DNA of 39,578 nucleotides from DATLFI01 sp035524895 (GCA_035524895.1 DATLFI010000049.1:1-39578), one strand, 5' to 3'. Shown: positions 1 through 8,203, counted from the stretch's first letter. The notes: a model not told the origin generated them from the sequence alone. Translations and numbers: made by a program.

Positions 1-1
1 C

Positions 2-355
2 ACCGCGCCCGGCGCCTGGCAGCTTCGTCACGAGCAGCTGCAGGTCGAGCTCGCTCAGGAAGGGTGCGCGGTCGATCCGCAGCAGAACAGGAGCGTCTGG
101 CTCAACTGGCACTTCGACCTCGAGGACGCCGGTACCGTGCGCCGGGTCCTCTACGCGGCCGTCCACCGCGACGCCGGTTGGCTGGAGCCGCGCGCGATCG
201 ACCCGGTCACCAACGACCACTCGATCAGCTGGCGCGACGAGCACGGCACCTGGTACTGGGTGTACGGCTACTCGACCGACGGCACCAGCCTGCCGCTCTT
301 CGAGGAGCTCGCAGCCGTGGCGCGCAGCCTGGACCCCGAGCTCGAGCTGCCCTGA
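2..355 (+). CDS. hypothetical protein, 3' part only
   Basis: The frame is open from the first bases of the window to a TGA at 353-355, so this is the last 117 codons of a gene that starts upstream. An internal GTG at 137 could be taken for a start, but the frame reads through it with similar composition, so truncation by the window edge is the simpler view. The peptide is soluble-looking and rich in Trp, Tyr and acidic residues (for example WRDEHGTWYWVYGY near the middle) and shows no membrane segment. I do not recognise the family. The next gene on the same strand starts 160 bp later. Confidence 0.55.
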   Translation, partial: TAPGAWQLRHEQLQVELAQEGCAVDPQQNRSVWLNWHFDLEDAGTVRRVLYAAVHRDAGWLEPRAIDPVTNDHSISWRDEHGTWYWVYGYSTDGTSLPLFEELAAVARSLDPELELP

Positions 356-515
356 GTCGACGGGCGTCGGTGCCGCGCGGGCGGGCAGGGAGCCCGCAGC
401 GACATCAGGCCGCGAGCGTCGTTGACTTTGCCCTCGCCGCCGGTTCTGATGGACTTGGCCTCAGCCCCAGGCCGCCAGGCTTGCCTTGCACCCACGCCCG
501 ACCAAGGCCCGACCC

Positions 516-1013
516 ATGAGCAAACGTCGACAGGTCCGCAGCTACGAGTACGTCAACCACTCGTACGAGAAGGTGCGCGCGGCGCTCACCGAGGACTCCA
601 AGCAGGTGTTCCGGTCGGCGACGACGGCGGCGGCGTCGCGAGCCCATGACCTGGCGGCCAAGCTCGAGGTGCGCATCGCTGGCGTCGACGTCGGGCGCGA
701 GATCGACATCACAGTCGGAGTCGCGCACGAGGTGCAGGCGATCGCGCTGCGCCCGACCCGCACGGTGATCCCGATCGAGTGGCAGGCGGCGGAGAGTCCC
801 GGGCTGTTCCCGCTGATGAAGGGGCAGCTCGAGATCTACCCGCTGACCGCCACCGAGACGCAGCTCGACTTCAGCGGCGAGTACGACCCGCCGCTCGGCG
901 TGGTGGGCGACGCGGTCGACGCGGTGGTCGGCCACCGCCTCGCCGAAGCGTCGGTGCAGCGCTTCGTCGCCGATGTCGGCGCGTACCTGCGCAAGGCGCT
1001 GGGCAAAGCGTAG
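516..1013 (+). CDS. SRPBCC-like (Bet v1 fold) protein, putative
   Basis: This gene encodes a 165-residue protein with no signal peptide. The arrangement fits the SRPBCC/START-like fold, a family that binds hydrophobic ligands: an N-terminal strand with a helix (SYEYVNHSYEKVRAAL), a middle of alternating strands, then a FPLMKGQLEIYPL strand pair, and a long C-terminal amphipathic helix (VQRFVADVGAYLRKAL). I chose the ATG at 516 (MSKRRQ) over an upstream in-frame TTG at 486, because the protein starts naturally there. The Shine-Dalgarno signal is weak. The fold is inferred from the pattern only, and no ligand can be named. Confidence 0.6.
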   Translation: MSKRRQVRSYEYVNHSYEKVRAALTEDSKQVFRSATTAAASRAHDLAAKLEVRIAGVDVGREIDITVGVAHEVQAIALRPTRTVIPIEWQAAESPGLFPLMKGQLEIYPLTATETQLDFSGEYDPPLGVVGDAVDAVVGHRLAEASVQRFVADVGAYLRKALGKA

Positions 1014-1038
1014 GTCGGGCCCTCGTGGTGCGCAGCCC

Positions 1039-1055
1039 TGACCGCTCGGGTCAGC
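1039..1055 (+). terminator. short hairpin after the SRPBCC-like gene
   Basis: CTGACC (1039-1044) and GGTCAG (1050-1055) form a perfect 6-bp stem with a 5-nt loop, 25 bp past the stop codon at 1013. There is no T-run after it, so it would be at most a weak terminator or an RNA-stabilising hairpin. Confidence 0.3.
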
Positions 1056-1126
1056 GCCAGCGGCCTGCAGCACGCCTCGAACTCACCCCCGACCGCCGAC
1101 CTACGCGCTGAGCCGAGTGCGCGATC

Positions 1127-1236
1127 TCACGGCACGAACGCATCGGTGTCGGCGATCGCGCTCGCCGTGACACCCAGAGCGTTGAGGTACTTGCGCCGTT
1201 TGCCGGTCACCGTGTCGGTGATCGTGATGTCGAGAC
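1127..1236 (-). pseudogene. remnant of a secreted-protein C-terminal domain
   Basis: Read on the minus strand, this stretch ends LDITITDTVTGK...YLNALG...ADTDAFVP and a TGA at 1127-1129. It matches the last third of the C-terminal domain seen intact in the protein at 1468-2451 (LDVQVLDTQTGRNW...NDVQAFSCP). Upstream (above about 1236) the frame loses all likeness to the domain, and no start codon or signal sequence can be joined to it. I read it as the tail of a lost paralogue. The rest of 1014-1467 holds no convincing gene on either strand. Confidence 0.55.
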
Positions 1237-1467
1237 TCCTCCTCGTAGACCTCCACCGCCGGCCAGTCGCAGCCTTCGGTTCTGCCCGATCGGCCTAAGG
1301 GCGATCCACACTCGGAGGGCACTTCTCCGGATGGCGCTTTCTCGGGATGGAGCCCGGTATCCATCTTGCACCAGCCCGCATGCGTCACGGAACCGGCGTG
1401 TTCGTCGACTCCGCTGGCATCCCGCAAGTCCCTGCAGCGAGACACTGAGTCAAGAACAGGAGCGCCC

Positions 1468-2451
1468 ATGTACAAGATCCTCACAGTTGTCTTGATGCTC
1501 GTTGGCATTCCTCCTGTCCTGGGCCAGCAACTCTTACCGATGAAGCATGTCGATCAGGCCGCAACGGTCCAGACGTACCAGCTGGACGACGGCTCCGCCG
1601 AGGCGTTCTTCTTCGACGGGGGCGACAACGGCGAGCTGGCGCAGCGCTTCGACCTGTCGAGCACCACCGGCACGATGCTCTCCGTGCAGCTCTGCTTCTT
1701 CCGCAACACCGGCGTGGGCACGTTCGAGTTCGAGCTCAAGTTTTGGACGGACTCGGCCGGCCTTCCTTCCTTCTCGGAGGCGGCGTCTTACGATTTCGAG
1801 GCGGCGAACTTGAGCTCGGTGAACCTCGACTGTCGCACCTATCCCATCAACGCCAATTTCTCCCTCGACACTCCCCACTTGTGGGTCGGGATCGACTGGG
1901 GCCCCCAGAGCGGAGACTTCGGTCTCGCAGCGGACAAGACGCCCAAGGCCTCTCCTGCGAGGATCGCGGTGCGCCAGAGTGGGGCGTGGCAGATCGTTTC
2001 CAGCGACTCCGCAACCGCCCTCTTCATACGACTGACCGTCGACCACCCGCCGAGCGGCGGCGGAGGGACGGGGACCTGTCAATCCTCGGCCACGGTCCTG
2101 TGCATCAGCGATCAGCCCGGTGATGGTCGGTTCGAGGTCACCGTTTCGTTCGACACGGTGAGCGGCGGCGGATCGAGTGGGCCGGCTCGCGCCATCGCGC
2201 TGTCGAGTCTTGGCGTCCACCGCGGCGGCCTGTTCTGGTTCTTCGGGGTCGAGAACCCCGAGGTGCTGATCAAGGTGCTGAACGGCTGCGCCATCAATGG
2301 TCACTACTGGGTCTTTTACTCTGCGGCCACCACGGTTGGACTCGATGTCCAGGTCCTGGATACGCAGACCGGTCGGAACTGGCGGCGTATCAATGTCGAT
2401 GGTTTCTCCGCGCAGCCGGTCAACGATGTTCAGGCCTTCTCTTGCCCATAG
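1468..2451 (+). CDS. secreted protein with Thermoanaerobaculia-type C-terminal domain
   Basis: The 327-residue product starts with a signal peptide (MYKILTVVLMLVGIPPVLGQ, likely cut after GQ). The ATG at 1468 is preceded by AGGAG at 1458-1462 with a 5-nt spacer, which decides the start over a longer frame. Residues of roughly 20-190 form a beta-rich module with two cysteines. After a Gly-rich linker (PPSGGGGTG), the last 120 residues form a second beta domain with the run GLFWFFGVENPEVLIKVLNG, then GHYWVFYS, LDVQVLDTQTG and a final DVQAFSCP. I know this C-terminal domain from many exported Acidobacteriota (Thermoanaerobaculia) proteins; its role is unknown to me. Decayed copies lie on both sides on the other strand. 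Confidence 0.75.
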   Translation: MYKILTVVLMLVGIPPVLGQQLLPMKHVDQAATVQTYQLDDGSAEAFFFDGGDNGELAQRFDLSSTTGTMLSVQLCFFRNTGVGTFEFELKFWTDSAGLPSFSEAASYDFEAANLSSVNLDCRTYPINANFSLDTPHLWVGIDWGPQSGDFGLAADKTPKASPARIAVRQSGAWQIVSSDSATALFIRLTVDHPPSGGGGTGTCQSSATVLCISDQPGDGRFEVTVSFDTVSGGGSSGPARAIALSSLGVHRGGLFWFFGVENPEVLIKVLNGCAINGHYWVFYSAATTVGLDVQVLDTQTGRNWRRINVDGFSAQPVNDVQAFSCP

Positions 2452-2549
2452 AAGCGGAGGGGTCCCGCGGCGGCGGCGCGGCCGGGTTGCCCGCCTGCTA
2501 GCGGTGGTGGGCGCGTGAGCGGTGACGATGCTGAGACATCGTCGTAGCG

Positions 2550-2700
2550 TCAGTCGCACACGTCGAGCGCTTCCGTGTCGGCCACGGTGCTCCAAACCGT
2601 GCCCAGCGGATCGAGGTGGGTCCACGGCCCCGGGTGAGTGTGTCGGTGACGGCAGCTCGACCTCCTGGTTGGTCAGGCCACCGGCGAACACCCACACCCG
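2550..2700 (-). pseudogene. frameshifted remnant of the same C-terminal domain
   Basis: On the minus strand three consecutive frames give the pieces RVWVFAGGLTNQEVEL, then VTDTLTRGR, then HLDPLGTVWSTVADTEALDV followed by CD and a stop at 2550-2552. Joined with two frameshifts (near 2650 and 2622), they spell the conserved end of the C-terminal domain also carried by the protein at 1468-2451. The upstream part of the gene is absent. The remainder of the 420-bp gap 2452-2872 shows no other gene. Confidence 0.6.
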
Positions 2701-2872
2701 GTCGGCCATCCGAGCCGGTCACAGGTAGCCCGGCTCCGGCTTCCTGTTATGGTCGCCACCGGTCCCTACAGACTTCAAACGGGTGCGGTCGGACACAGGA
2801 ACGAGTCCCGATCGATGGCTGCGCCGTCTCGCCGGCAGCTACTCGTCCACCGACACCCAACGGAGGCTCGCC

Positions 2873-3994
2873 ATGATCCACACGGTTCTCGAACGCCGCC
2901 CCTGGCTCGAGAGCGCGACGCTCGTCGCTGCGATGTTCCTGTTCGCGTCGGCGACGGCCGTTCTCGCGCGGGGGAGATCGGAGGACATACCGCGCACGCC
3001 GAGCGGCCGTCCGGATCTGACCGGCACCTACGATGCAGCAACCCTCACGCCGCTCCAGCGTCCTCCCGAGCTCGGCGAGAAGCTCACGATGACGGATGCC
3101 GAGGCGGCGGAGATCGCCGAGCGGATGCGGCGCCGACGAGAGCTCGAGAACCAGAGCACCGACCCGGATCGGGAAGCGCCGCCCGAGGGAGGCGTCGACG
3201 AAACGCTCGGCGGGTTCGAAGCCTCGGGCGCTTCGGGTCGAGTAGGTGGCTACAACAACTTCTGGGTCGATCCGGGCGAAGGCGCCTTCAAGATCGACGG
3301 GACGTGGCGTACCTCTATTCTCGTCGACCCCAAGAACGGTCGGTTCCCGCCCAGGGTCGAGCGCGCGAATCGGGACGCCGCGGCGGCCGGAGCCCCGCGG
3401 CGTCCGAACGACGGCACGGCGTACTGGCTGGCGCACGACGGTCCCGGACCCTACGACGGCCCGGAGTCCTTGGGGATCTCCGAGCGCTGCATCCTGGGCT
3501 TCACGGGCGCGGCGCCGACGCTTCCCAGCCTCTACAACAACTTCAAGCGGATCGTCCAGACCGACACGCACGTGCTGATCCTGATCGAGATGGTGCACGA
3601 CGCCCGGATCGTCCGCCTGGGCTCGGAGCATCCCCCCGCCGAGCAGAGGTCTTGGCTCGGTGATTCGATCGGGTGGTGGGAGGGCGACACCCTCGTGGTC
3701 GACACCACGAACATGCATCCTTCGGGGGCGATGCGCGGGGCCTCGGAGAACATGCACCTCGTCGAGCGCTTCACGAGACTCGACGACGGCAACCTGCTCT
3801 ACCGCTTCACCGTCGACGACCCGACTGTGTGGACGGCGCCCTGGACCGGCGAGTACGTCTGGCGGGCGACCGACGAGAAGATCTACGAGTACGCCTGTCA
3901 CGAGGGCAACTACTCGATGGAGGGGATCCTTCGTGGGGCAAGGTTGCTCGAGGCGGAGGCCCTGAAGGAGAAAGCCTCGGACAGCGGGGACTGA
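2873..3994 (+). CDS. exported protein of unknown function
   Basis: The 373-residue product starts at an ATG preceded by GGAGG (2862-2866, 6-nt spacer). An N-terminal hydrophobic segment (SATLVAAMFLFASATAVLA) is a signal peptide or anchor. The mature part begins with IPRTPSGRPDLTGTYD and contains SLYNNFKRIVQTDTHVLILIE, SWLGDSIGWWEGDTLVVDTT and a C-terminal YEYACHEGNYSMEGIL block. I recognise these as hallmarks of a large, widely spread family of exported proteins in Acidobacteriota and Proteobacteria that usually begins with a PDG(K/R)PDLSG motif. Its function is not established to my knowledge. It is convergent with the dehydrogenase gene at 4107. Confidence 0.75.
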   Translation: MIHTVLERRPWLESATLVAAMFLFASATAVLARGRSEDIPRTPSGRPDLTGTYDAATLTPLQRPPELGEKLTMTDAEAAEIAERMRRRRELENQSTDPDREAPPEGGVDETLGGFEASGASGRVGGYNNFWVDPGEGAFKIDGTWRTSILVDPKNGRFPPRVERANRDAAAAGAPRRPNDGTAYWLAHDGPGPYDGPESLGISERCILGFTGAAPTLPSLYNNFKRIVQTDTHVLILIEMVHDARIVRLGSEHPPAEQRSWLGDSIGWWEGDTLVVDTTNMHPSGAMRGASENMHLVERFTRLDDGNLLYRFTVDDPTVWTAPWTGEYVWRATDEKIYEYACHEGNYSMEGILRGARLLEAEALKEKASDSGD

Positions 3995-4106
3995 CGCATC
4001 GCTGCCCGCGGCCTCCTCGGTGCGCTGGGCACCTCTGCAGGCCCAGGCCACCGAACCCCCTCGGGCACCTCTTCCCCCTGCGTCGCTGCGTGCGCGCCGT
4101 AGCGAC

Positions 4107-5756
4107 CTACTCGACCGGCTCGAGGCGCAGCAGCGCTGCCTGGGTCTCCTCGGTCAACAGGTAGAGCAGGCCATCGGGCCCCTGACGCACGTCGCGAATG
4201 CGCTGGCGGAGCTCGGTGAGCATCGACTCGCGACGGAGCTCCTCGCCGCGCTCGTTGAACACGATCCGCTCGAGATGGCCGGTGCGCGGGATGCGGCCCA
4301 CCATCAGCGCGCCGACGAAGAGGTTGCCCTTCCACTCGGGGAAGCGGCTGCCGGTGTAGAACGTGAGCCCGGAGGGCGCGATCGAGGGAACCCAGAAGAC
4401 GACCGGCTCCTTCATCCCCTCGCGCCAGAACTGCTTCGCGATCCTTGGGCCGTCGTAGTGGCGGCCGTAGGAGATGATCGGCCAGCCGTAGTTCGCGCCC
4501 GGCTCGATCGCGTTGAGCTCGTCGCCGCCCTGCGGTGCGTGCTCGACGGCGAAGGGCTGGCCGGTGTCAGGGTGCAGCGCCAGCCCCTGCTGGTTGCGGT
4601 GCCCGAGCGAGTAGATCTCGGGCTTGTAGCGGGGCCGGCCGTAGAACGGGTTGTCCTTCGGCGCCGTGCCGTCGTCGTTCAGGCGTAGCAGCTTGCCGGC
4701 ATGGCTCGAGGGGTCCTGGGCGAGCATCCCCTTGCCCATGAAGCTGTGGGTGCCGTCGTCGCGCTCGACGCCGAAGGCGCCACCCATGGTCATGAACAGC
4801 GTGCCGTCGGGGGCGAAGGCCAACCGCGCGGCGGCGGTGGCCGCCCCCTGCGTGGGCTGCCTCTCTCCCGGGACGCTCGCCTGGTCGAGCCACGGGTCGG
4901 CCACGAACACGTCCTCGACATCGCGCAGCGCCGTTCCCTCGAGCCGGCCGCGCACCAGCGCCACGGTGCCGGTGCGCTCGCCCAGCTTGCGCGTGTAGGT
5001 CAGGTAGACGAGCTGGTTCTGCTCGAACTGCGGGTGCAGCGCCACCTCCATCATCCCCGAGAGACCGCGCGCGAGCACATCGGTGGGAACCCCCGCGATC
5101 GGCTCGGCGACGAGCACCCCGTCGTGGAACAGGCGCAAGCTGCCGCCGCGCTCGGTGATCAGCAGGTCGCCCTTGGGCAGGAAGGCCAACGACCACGGGT
5201 GCGACAACCCGCGCGCCATCGGCACCACCCGCACGTCGGCGACCTCGTGGGTGTGGATGACGAACGGCTCGGCGGGGACCTCGACGGCGGGGATCCCCGT
5301 CTGTCTCCGGCGTGGCGCCGCCGCCGCCGCGGTCGCCGCTTCCGCGTCGGCGTCCTCCGGCCACTCGGCGCCCTCCTCGATCCAGCGACGGATCAGCGCC
5401 TTCTGGTCCTCGCCGAGGTCGAGGCCCGCGGTGTAGGGGGGCATGCGGTCCTCGGCGAACTCGGAGGCGACGCGCAGCCAGACCTCGCTCTCCTCCGGCT
5501 TGCCCGGCACGATCAAGTGATAGCCGCGGCGGTCGGCGAAGGCGAAGCGCTTCTCGTCGAGCCGCAGGTCGGCCTCGCGCTTGGCCCGATCGGGGCCGTG
5601 GCACGCGTAGCAGTACTCCGCCAAGAGAGGACGGATCTCGGTGCCGTAGTCGACGCGCTCCTCGACCTGCGCGAACCCGGGCCGCGCGGCGCCGAGGCAC
5701 AGGCTGGTGGCGATCAGCGCGGCCAGAAGCCGGGCGTCTCGGACCTTCGCACGCAT
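4107..5756 (-). CDS. cytochrome c / PQQ-dependent sugar dehydrogenase fusion
   Basis: The product has 549 residues. A signal peptide covers residues 1-30 (ending GFAQ). A planctomycete-type cytochrome c domain follows, with the heme motif C49-YA-C52-H53 and the usual RLDEKRFAF and EDRMPP blocks. From about residue 160 a glucose/sorbosone dehydrogenase-like beta-propeller begins (GLSHPWSLAFLPKGDLLITE; YSLGHRNQQGLALHP; GGDELN; GANYGWP; QGPDGLLYLLT). This family oxidises sugars or related alcohols in the periplasm with PQQ, and the fused heme can take the electrons. I chose the ATG at 5756 for its AGAGGAAG upstream and the clean signal peptide. The substrate is unknown, and no pqq synthesis gene is nearby. 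Confidence 0.85.
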   Translation of the reverse strand: MRAKVRDARLLAALIATSLCLGAARPGFAQVEERVDYGTEIRPLLAEYCYACHGPDRAKREADLRLDEKRFAFADRRGYHLIVPGKPEESEVWLRVASEFAEDRMPPYTAGLDLGEDQKALIRRWIEEGAEWPEDADAEAATAAAAAPRRRQTGIPAVEVPAEPFVIHTHEVADVRVVPMARGLSHPWSLAFLPKGDLLITERGGSLRLFHDGVLVAEPIAGVPTDVLARGLSGMMEVALHPQFEQNQLVYLTYTRKLGERTGTVALVRGRLEGTALRDVEDVFVADPWLDQASVPGERQPTQGAATAAARLAFAPDGTLFMTMGGAFGVERDDGTHSFMGKGMLAQDPSSHAGKLLRLNDDGTAPKDNPFYGRPRYKPEIYSLGHRNQQGLALHPDTGQPFAVEHAPQGGDELNAIEPGANYGWPIISYGRHYDGPRIAKQFWREGMKEPVVFWVPSIAPSGLTFYTGSRFPEWKGNLFVGALMVGRIPRTGHLERIVFNERGEELRRESMLTELRQRIRDVRQGPDGLLYLLTEETQAALLRLEPVE

Positions 5757-5993
5757 GCGACTTCCTCTTGGGACGCTTTGGAGCGGAGCCTGCGCGACAT
5801 CGTACTGCACGCCGGCAGGCACCGAGAGCCGATGGCACCCAGTGCACGTTCAGACCAGCTCGAGCCCGAGCTCGCTGGCGCGGGAGCGACGTTGCGGCGC
5901 CAGTCGATCCGCCACGTCATCCAAACCGATGCCGCCATCAATCCCGACAACTCCAGGGGCCGCCTGCTCGGTTCGAGCGGGCAGGCGAGCGGG

Positions 5994-6530
5994 CTACGCG
6001 AGCTCGCCCGTCTCTTCGGCCCGCTGCCAGGCGTCGTGCACCGCCTGTCTTGCGGTCTCCCAGGTAAGACGGGAGCCCTCCTTCACCTTCGGCCAGCGCG
6101 CCTCTAGCTCGTCGCCGATCTCGTCGAAGGACCGCTCTGCCCAGCGCGAGCGGGCTTCCCAGCCCAGCCGGTAGGCAGGAAGATAGTCGCGCTCGAACTC
6201 GAGCTCGGGGTCGAAGTACTCCGCGTCAAGATAGGCGCGGCTCCAGTAGGAGACCTCGGTCGGGGGTTCGAGCTGCGAACCGATCTGCTTGCCGGCGAGC
6301 CCGCCGGCGACGGCACCGATGGCAGCACCCACCACGGCCCCAACCGGACCACCGGCGCCCGTGCCGAGCGCAGCGCCCATCGCGCCACCGGCAAGAGCGC
6401 CGCGCGTGGTGCCGGCGGGATGGAAGTCGTCGCTGCCCGAGACCGGATCCAACGGCCCGGGTAGCTCTTCCTCGTCCTCGTGCCCACCGCGGGGCCTCGG
6501 GAGCTCGTCGATTTGTCGGCTGTGCCTCAT
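5994..6530 (-). CDS. glycine-zipper protein
   Basis: The 178-residue product has an acidic N-terminus (RGGHEDEEELPGPLDP). Next comes a 40-residue glycine/alanine zipper (GALAGGAMGAALGTGAGG and GAVVGAAIGAVAGGLAG), which packs helices in membranes. The C-terminal half is rich in Tyr, Arg and acidic residues (YWSRAYLDAEYFDPELEFE; LPAYRLGWEAR; WETARQAVHDAWQR). I know this second half from stress-related proteobacterial and acidobacterial proteins of unknown function. There is no Sec signal peptide. The start at 6530 has AGGAG 11 nt upstream. It is divergent from the toxin-antitoxin pair, with 167 bp between them. Confidence 0.75.
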   Translation of the reverse strand: MRHSRQIDELPRPRGGHEDEEELPGPLDPVSGSDDFHPAGTTRGALAGGAMGAALGTGAGGPVGAVVGAAIGAVAGGLAGKQIGSQLEPPTEVSYWSRAYLDAEYFDPELEFERDYLPAYRLGWEARSRWAERSFDEIGDELEARWPKVKEGSRLTWETARQAVHDAWQRAEETGELA

Positions 6531-6652
6531 TGTGAGTGAATCTCCTGCGTGTTTCTCGGTAGACCTTCTTCGGTAGACAAGTACTCGAGCTTGGACGACT
6601 GCAGGAGATGTGCCACCGGGCATCCGAGGCACCGGGCTCCAGCACAGACGTT

Positions 6653-6688
6653 CCTGACGCTATGATGTATGATCAGGGACGTCAGGGA
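6653..6688 (+). promoter_or_regulatory. candidate promoter/operator of the antitoxin-toxin pair
   Basis: CCTGAC (6653-6658) and GTCAGG (6681-6686) form an inverted repeat around a TATGAT hexamer (6661-6666). TCAGGGA also occurs twice in tandem register (6673-6679 and 6682-6688). It lies just before the antitoxin ATG at 6698, where such antitoxins bind to repress their own operon. This is inferred from position and symmetry only. Confidence 0.4.
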
Positions 6689-6697
6689 TGCGTGTCG

Positions 6698-7471
6698 ATG
6701 ACCACGAAGAAGCTGCCAGCCACGAAGGGGCCCGGAGGAGCCCGGCCGAGATCCGGGCGACCAGCCAAGAAGAAGGCCGTCGTTCGCAAAGCTGGCGGGA
6801 AGGCTGTGGTGGCCATGGCCGTCCCACACGCTCCAGCCGCTTCGTCGGCGAGGACTCGGAAGGTGCGAGGCGGCGCGGCCTCGGTGGTCGCCGAGGGAGC
6901 GGCGGCGGACGAGCTGCTCGACGCCGCTGCCGACCTCGCAGCGCGCCACCCGGCGCTCCGGTCCAAGCGCGCCCTCGTCCGCTCCCTCCTCGGCTGGGAG
7001 GCCGAGCGCGAACGGCTGAGCCTCGTGCTCGGCGGCTCGCCGCAGAACGTCCTGAATGCCGAGGACCTCACGAGCGAACGCCAGGCGCGACTGGCCGGTG
7101 AAGCGATCGCGCGCATCTGGGAGGAGGAGATGTTCGAGCCGAGCGCGGCAGGCCCGGCGCTCGGCGTCTCGCCCACGAACCGCCAGCGCGTGGCCGACCT
7201 CCGCCAGCGCTCGGTGCTGCTGGGGCTGCCCCACGGCAACCGTTACCTCTATCCCTCGTTCCAGTTCGACCTCGAGCGGCGCGCCGTGCGGCCGGAGGTC
7301 GAGGCAGTGAACCGCCTGCTCGAGGCAGCCGCCGACCCTTGGGGCGTCGCCTCGTGGTGGATGTCGCCGAACGCCTGGCTCGGTACAGCGCGACCGATGG
7401 ATCTGGTCGGCACCGAGCGCGCCGGCGAGCTCCAGGTCGCGGCCGAGACGCTGCTCGAGCCAGCCGGTTGA
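6698..7471 (+). CDS. antitoxin with MbcA/ParS-type toxin-binding domain
   Basis: The 257-residue product starts with a Lys/Ala-rich tail of about 60 residues (ARPRSGRPAKKKAVVRKAGG). A middle region follows (LGGSPQNVLNAEDLTSERQ) and then a C-terminal Xre/MbcA/ParS domain. That domain shows GPALGVSPTNRQRVADLRQR, a helix-turn-helix-like stretch, then LLEAAADPWGVASWWMSPN and the signature end AWLGTARPMDLV. In known systems (ParS, MbcA, Xre) this domain covers the RES-type NAD-degrading toxin, which here lies 24 bp downstream. The length is above the usual 130-200 residues because of the basic tail, which may bind DNA. The ATG at 6698 was preferred; a GTG two codons earlier is possible. Confidence 0.75.
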   Translation: MTTKKLPATKGPGGARPRSGRPAKKKAVVRKAGGKAVVAMAVPHAPAASSARTRKVRGGAASVVAEGAAADELLDAAADLAARHPALRSKRALVRSLLGWEAERERLSLVLGGSPQNVLNAEDLTSERQARLAGEAIARIWEEEMFEPSAAGPALGVSPTNRQRVADLRQRSVLLGLPHGNRYLYPSFQFDLERRAVRPEVEAVNRLLEAAADPWGVASWWMSPNAWLGTARPMDLVGTERAGELQVAAETLLEPAG

Positions 7472-7495
7472 GCCACGGAACCCTGCCCCGCCGCA

Positions 7496-7840
7496 ATGCC
7501 CGACGGGCCGATTCCCCAGTCGTACGACGGCACGCCGCACCGGCTCGTGCTGCCGGCCGGCAAGCAGCTGTGTCGCGTGCACCAGTGCTCGTTCGGCCCT
7601 ACCGGCTTCAATCCGAGGCGCGCACCGGTCGAGGGCATCGGCGGCGGCCGCTTCGACGGTACCGACGAGGATCCCTATCCCTTTCTCTACGCCGCCGGCG
7701 ACGTAGGCACGGCCGTAGCCGAAGCCTTGCTGCGCGACTTGCCTTTCGATGACCAAGGCGCTCGGCACCTGCCGCGCGTGGGGCGGCAGGTGGCCGAGGA
7801 CGAACTCCGACACGTTCGGCGCCGCGCCGATCACCGATAG
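7496..7840 (+). CDS. RES-domain toxin, C-terminally truncated
   Basis: The 114-residue product carries the first two thirds of a RES domain: KQLCRVHQCSFGPTGFNP, then GGGRFDG...YPFLYAAGDVGTAVAEALLRDLPF with the conserved Arg, Tyr and Glu positions. Enzymes of this family remove cellular NAD+ by phosphorolysis or ADP-ribosyl transfer. Members are usually 150-240 residues long. After GARHLPR (about 7782) the likeness stops, and the opposite strand reads as integrase from there, so the natural C-terminus with the conserved Ser is missing. The toxin is probably inactive. The ATG at 7496 follows the antitoxin stop by 24 bp. Confidence 0.7.
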   Translation: MPDGPIPQSYDGTPHRLVLPAGKQLCRVHQCSFGPTGFNPRRAPVEGIGGGRFDGTDEDPYPFLYAAGDVGTAVAEALLRDLPFDDQGARHLPRVGRQVAEDELRHVRRRADHR

Positions 7841-7952
7841 GCCCGAGCGAACGACTCGGCGTAGGTCGTGGAGCGTCCAGTCTCGAACGCCGCTGCTCTC
7901 CTGGACGCGGTCGAGGGTGGCCTGTAGCGAGCGCACCGCGCCGACGTGCCAT
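7783..7952 (-). pseudogene. tyrosine recombinase (integrase) fragment
   Basis: On the minus strand the frame gives SLQATLDRVQESSGVRDWTL and then HDLRRVVRSGLSVIGAAPNV, followed by SEFVLGH. This is the H-x-x-R box and the LGH box of phage-type integrases. The catalytic Tyr and everything after it are gone: the sequence runs into the RES gene on the other strand. Upstream, the frame has no likeness to the rest of an integrase and meets a stop near 8011. It sits beyond the 3' end of the tRNA-Gln gene, the usual attachment site for such elements. Confidence 0.65.
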
Positions 7953-8040
7953 CTTAGCAGCCAGCGAAACGCCCGCCGGTCGGTCGTTCGGGCTTTGCTA
8001 CGGAGGTGTCAACGGGTGGGTGCAGGTGGGGGGGCACACA

Positions 8041-8086
8041 GGGATTCGTTCCAGAGGGGACGGGCCCGCGGCCCGTCGCCGACGAC
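8041..8086 (+). repeat. tRNA-flanking repeat, copy A
   Basis: This 46-nt block starts with GGGATTCGTTCC and ends with CGACGAC. A copy of exactly the same length lies at 15233-15278 beside tRNA-Ser(UGA). I count about 33 of 46 positions identical without gaps. A GC-rich inverted centre (GGGCCC...) suggests a hairpin. Confidence 0.5.
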
Positions 8087-8129
8087 CGAACCCCTGCCGA
8101 CCCACCAGCGACGAGCGCCAGCGAGGAGC

Positions 8130-8203
8130 TGGTTGGGAGGCAGGGATTCGAACCCCGATTAAACGGTCCAGAGCCGTTTGTCCTACCGTTAGACGACCTC
8201 CCA
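8130..8203 (-). tRNA. tRNA-Gln (anticodon CUG)
   Basis: Read on the minus strand, the 5' acceptor TGGGAGG pairs with CCTCCCA (8134-8140). The anticodon stem AACGG/CCGTT encloses the loop CTCTGGA with anticodon CTG. The T arm contains GGTTCGAATCC. The discriminator is A and the CCA end is encoded (8130-8132). Its 3' end points to the integrase fragment. Confidence 0.93.

Noticed and set aside
1534..2709. Minus-strand frame of about 390 codons opposite the secreted protein
   Set aside because: Only its first codons (RVWVFAGGLTN) match anything, and they belong to the decayed domain copy. The rest is the shadow of the plus-strand gene.
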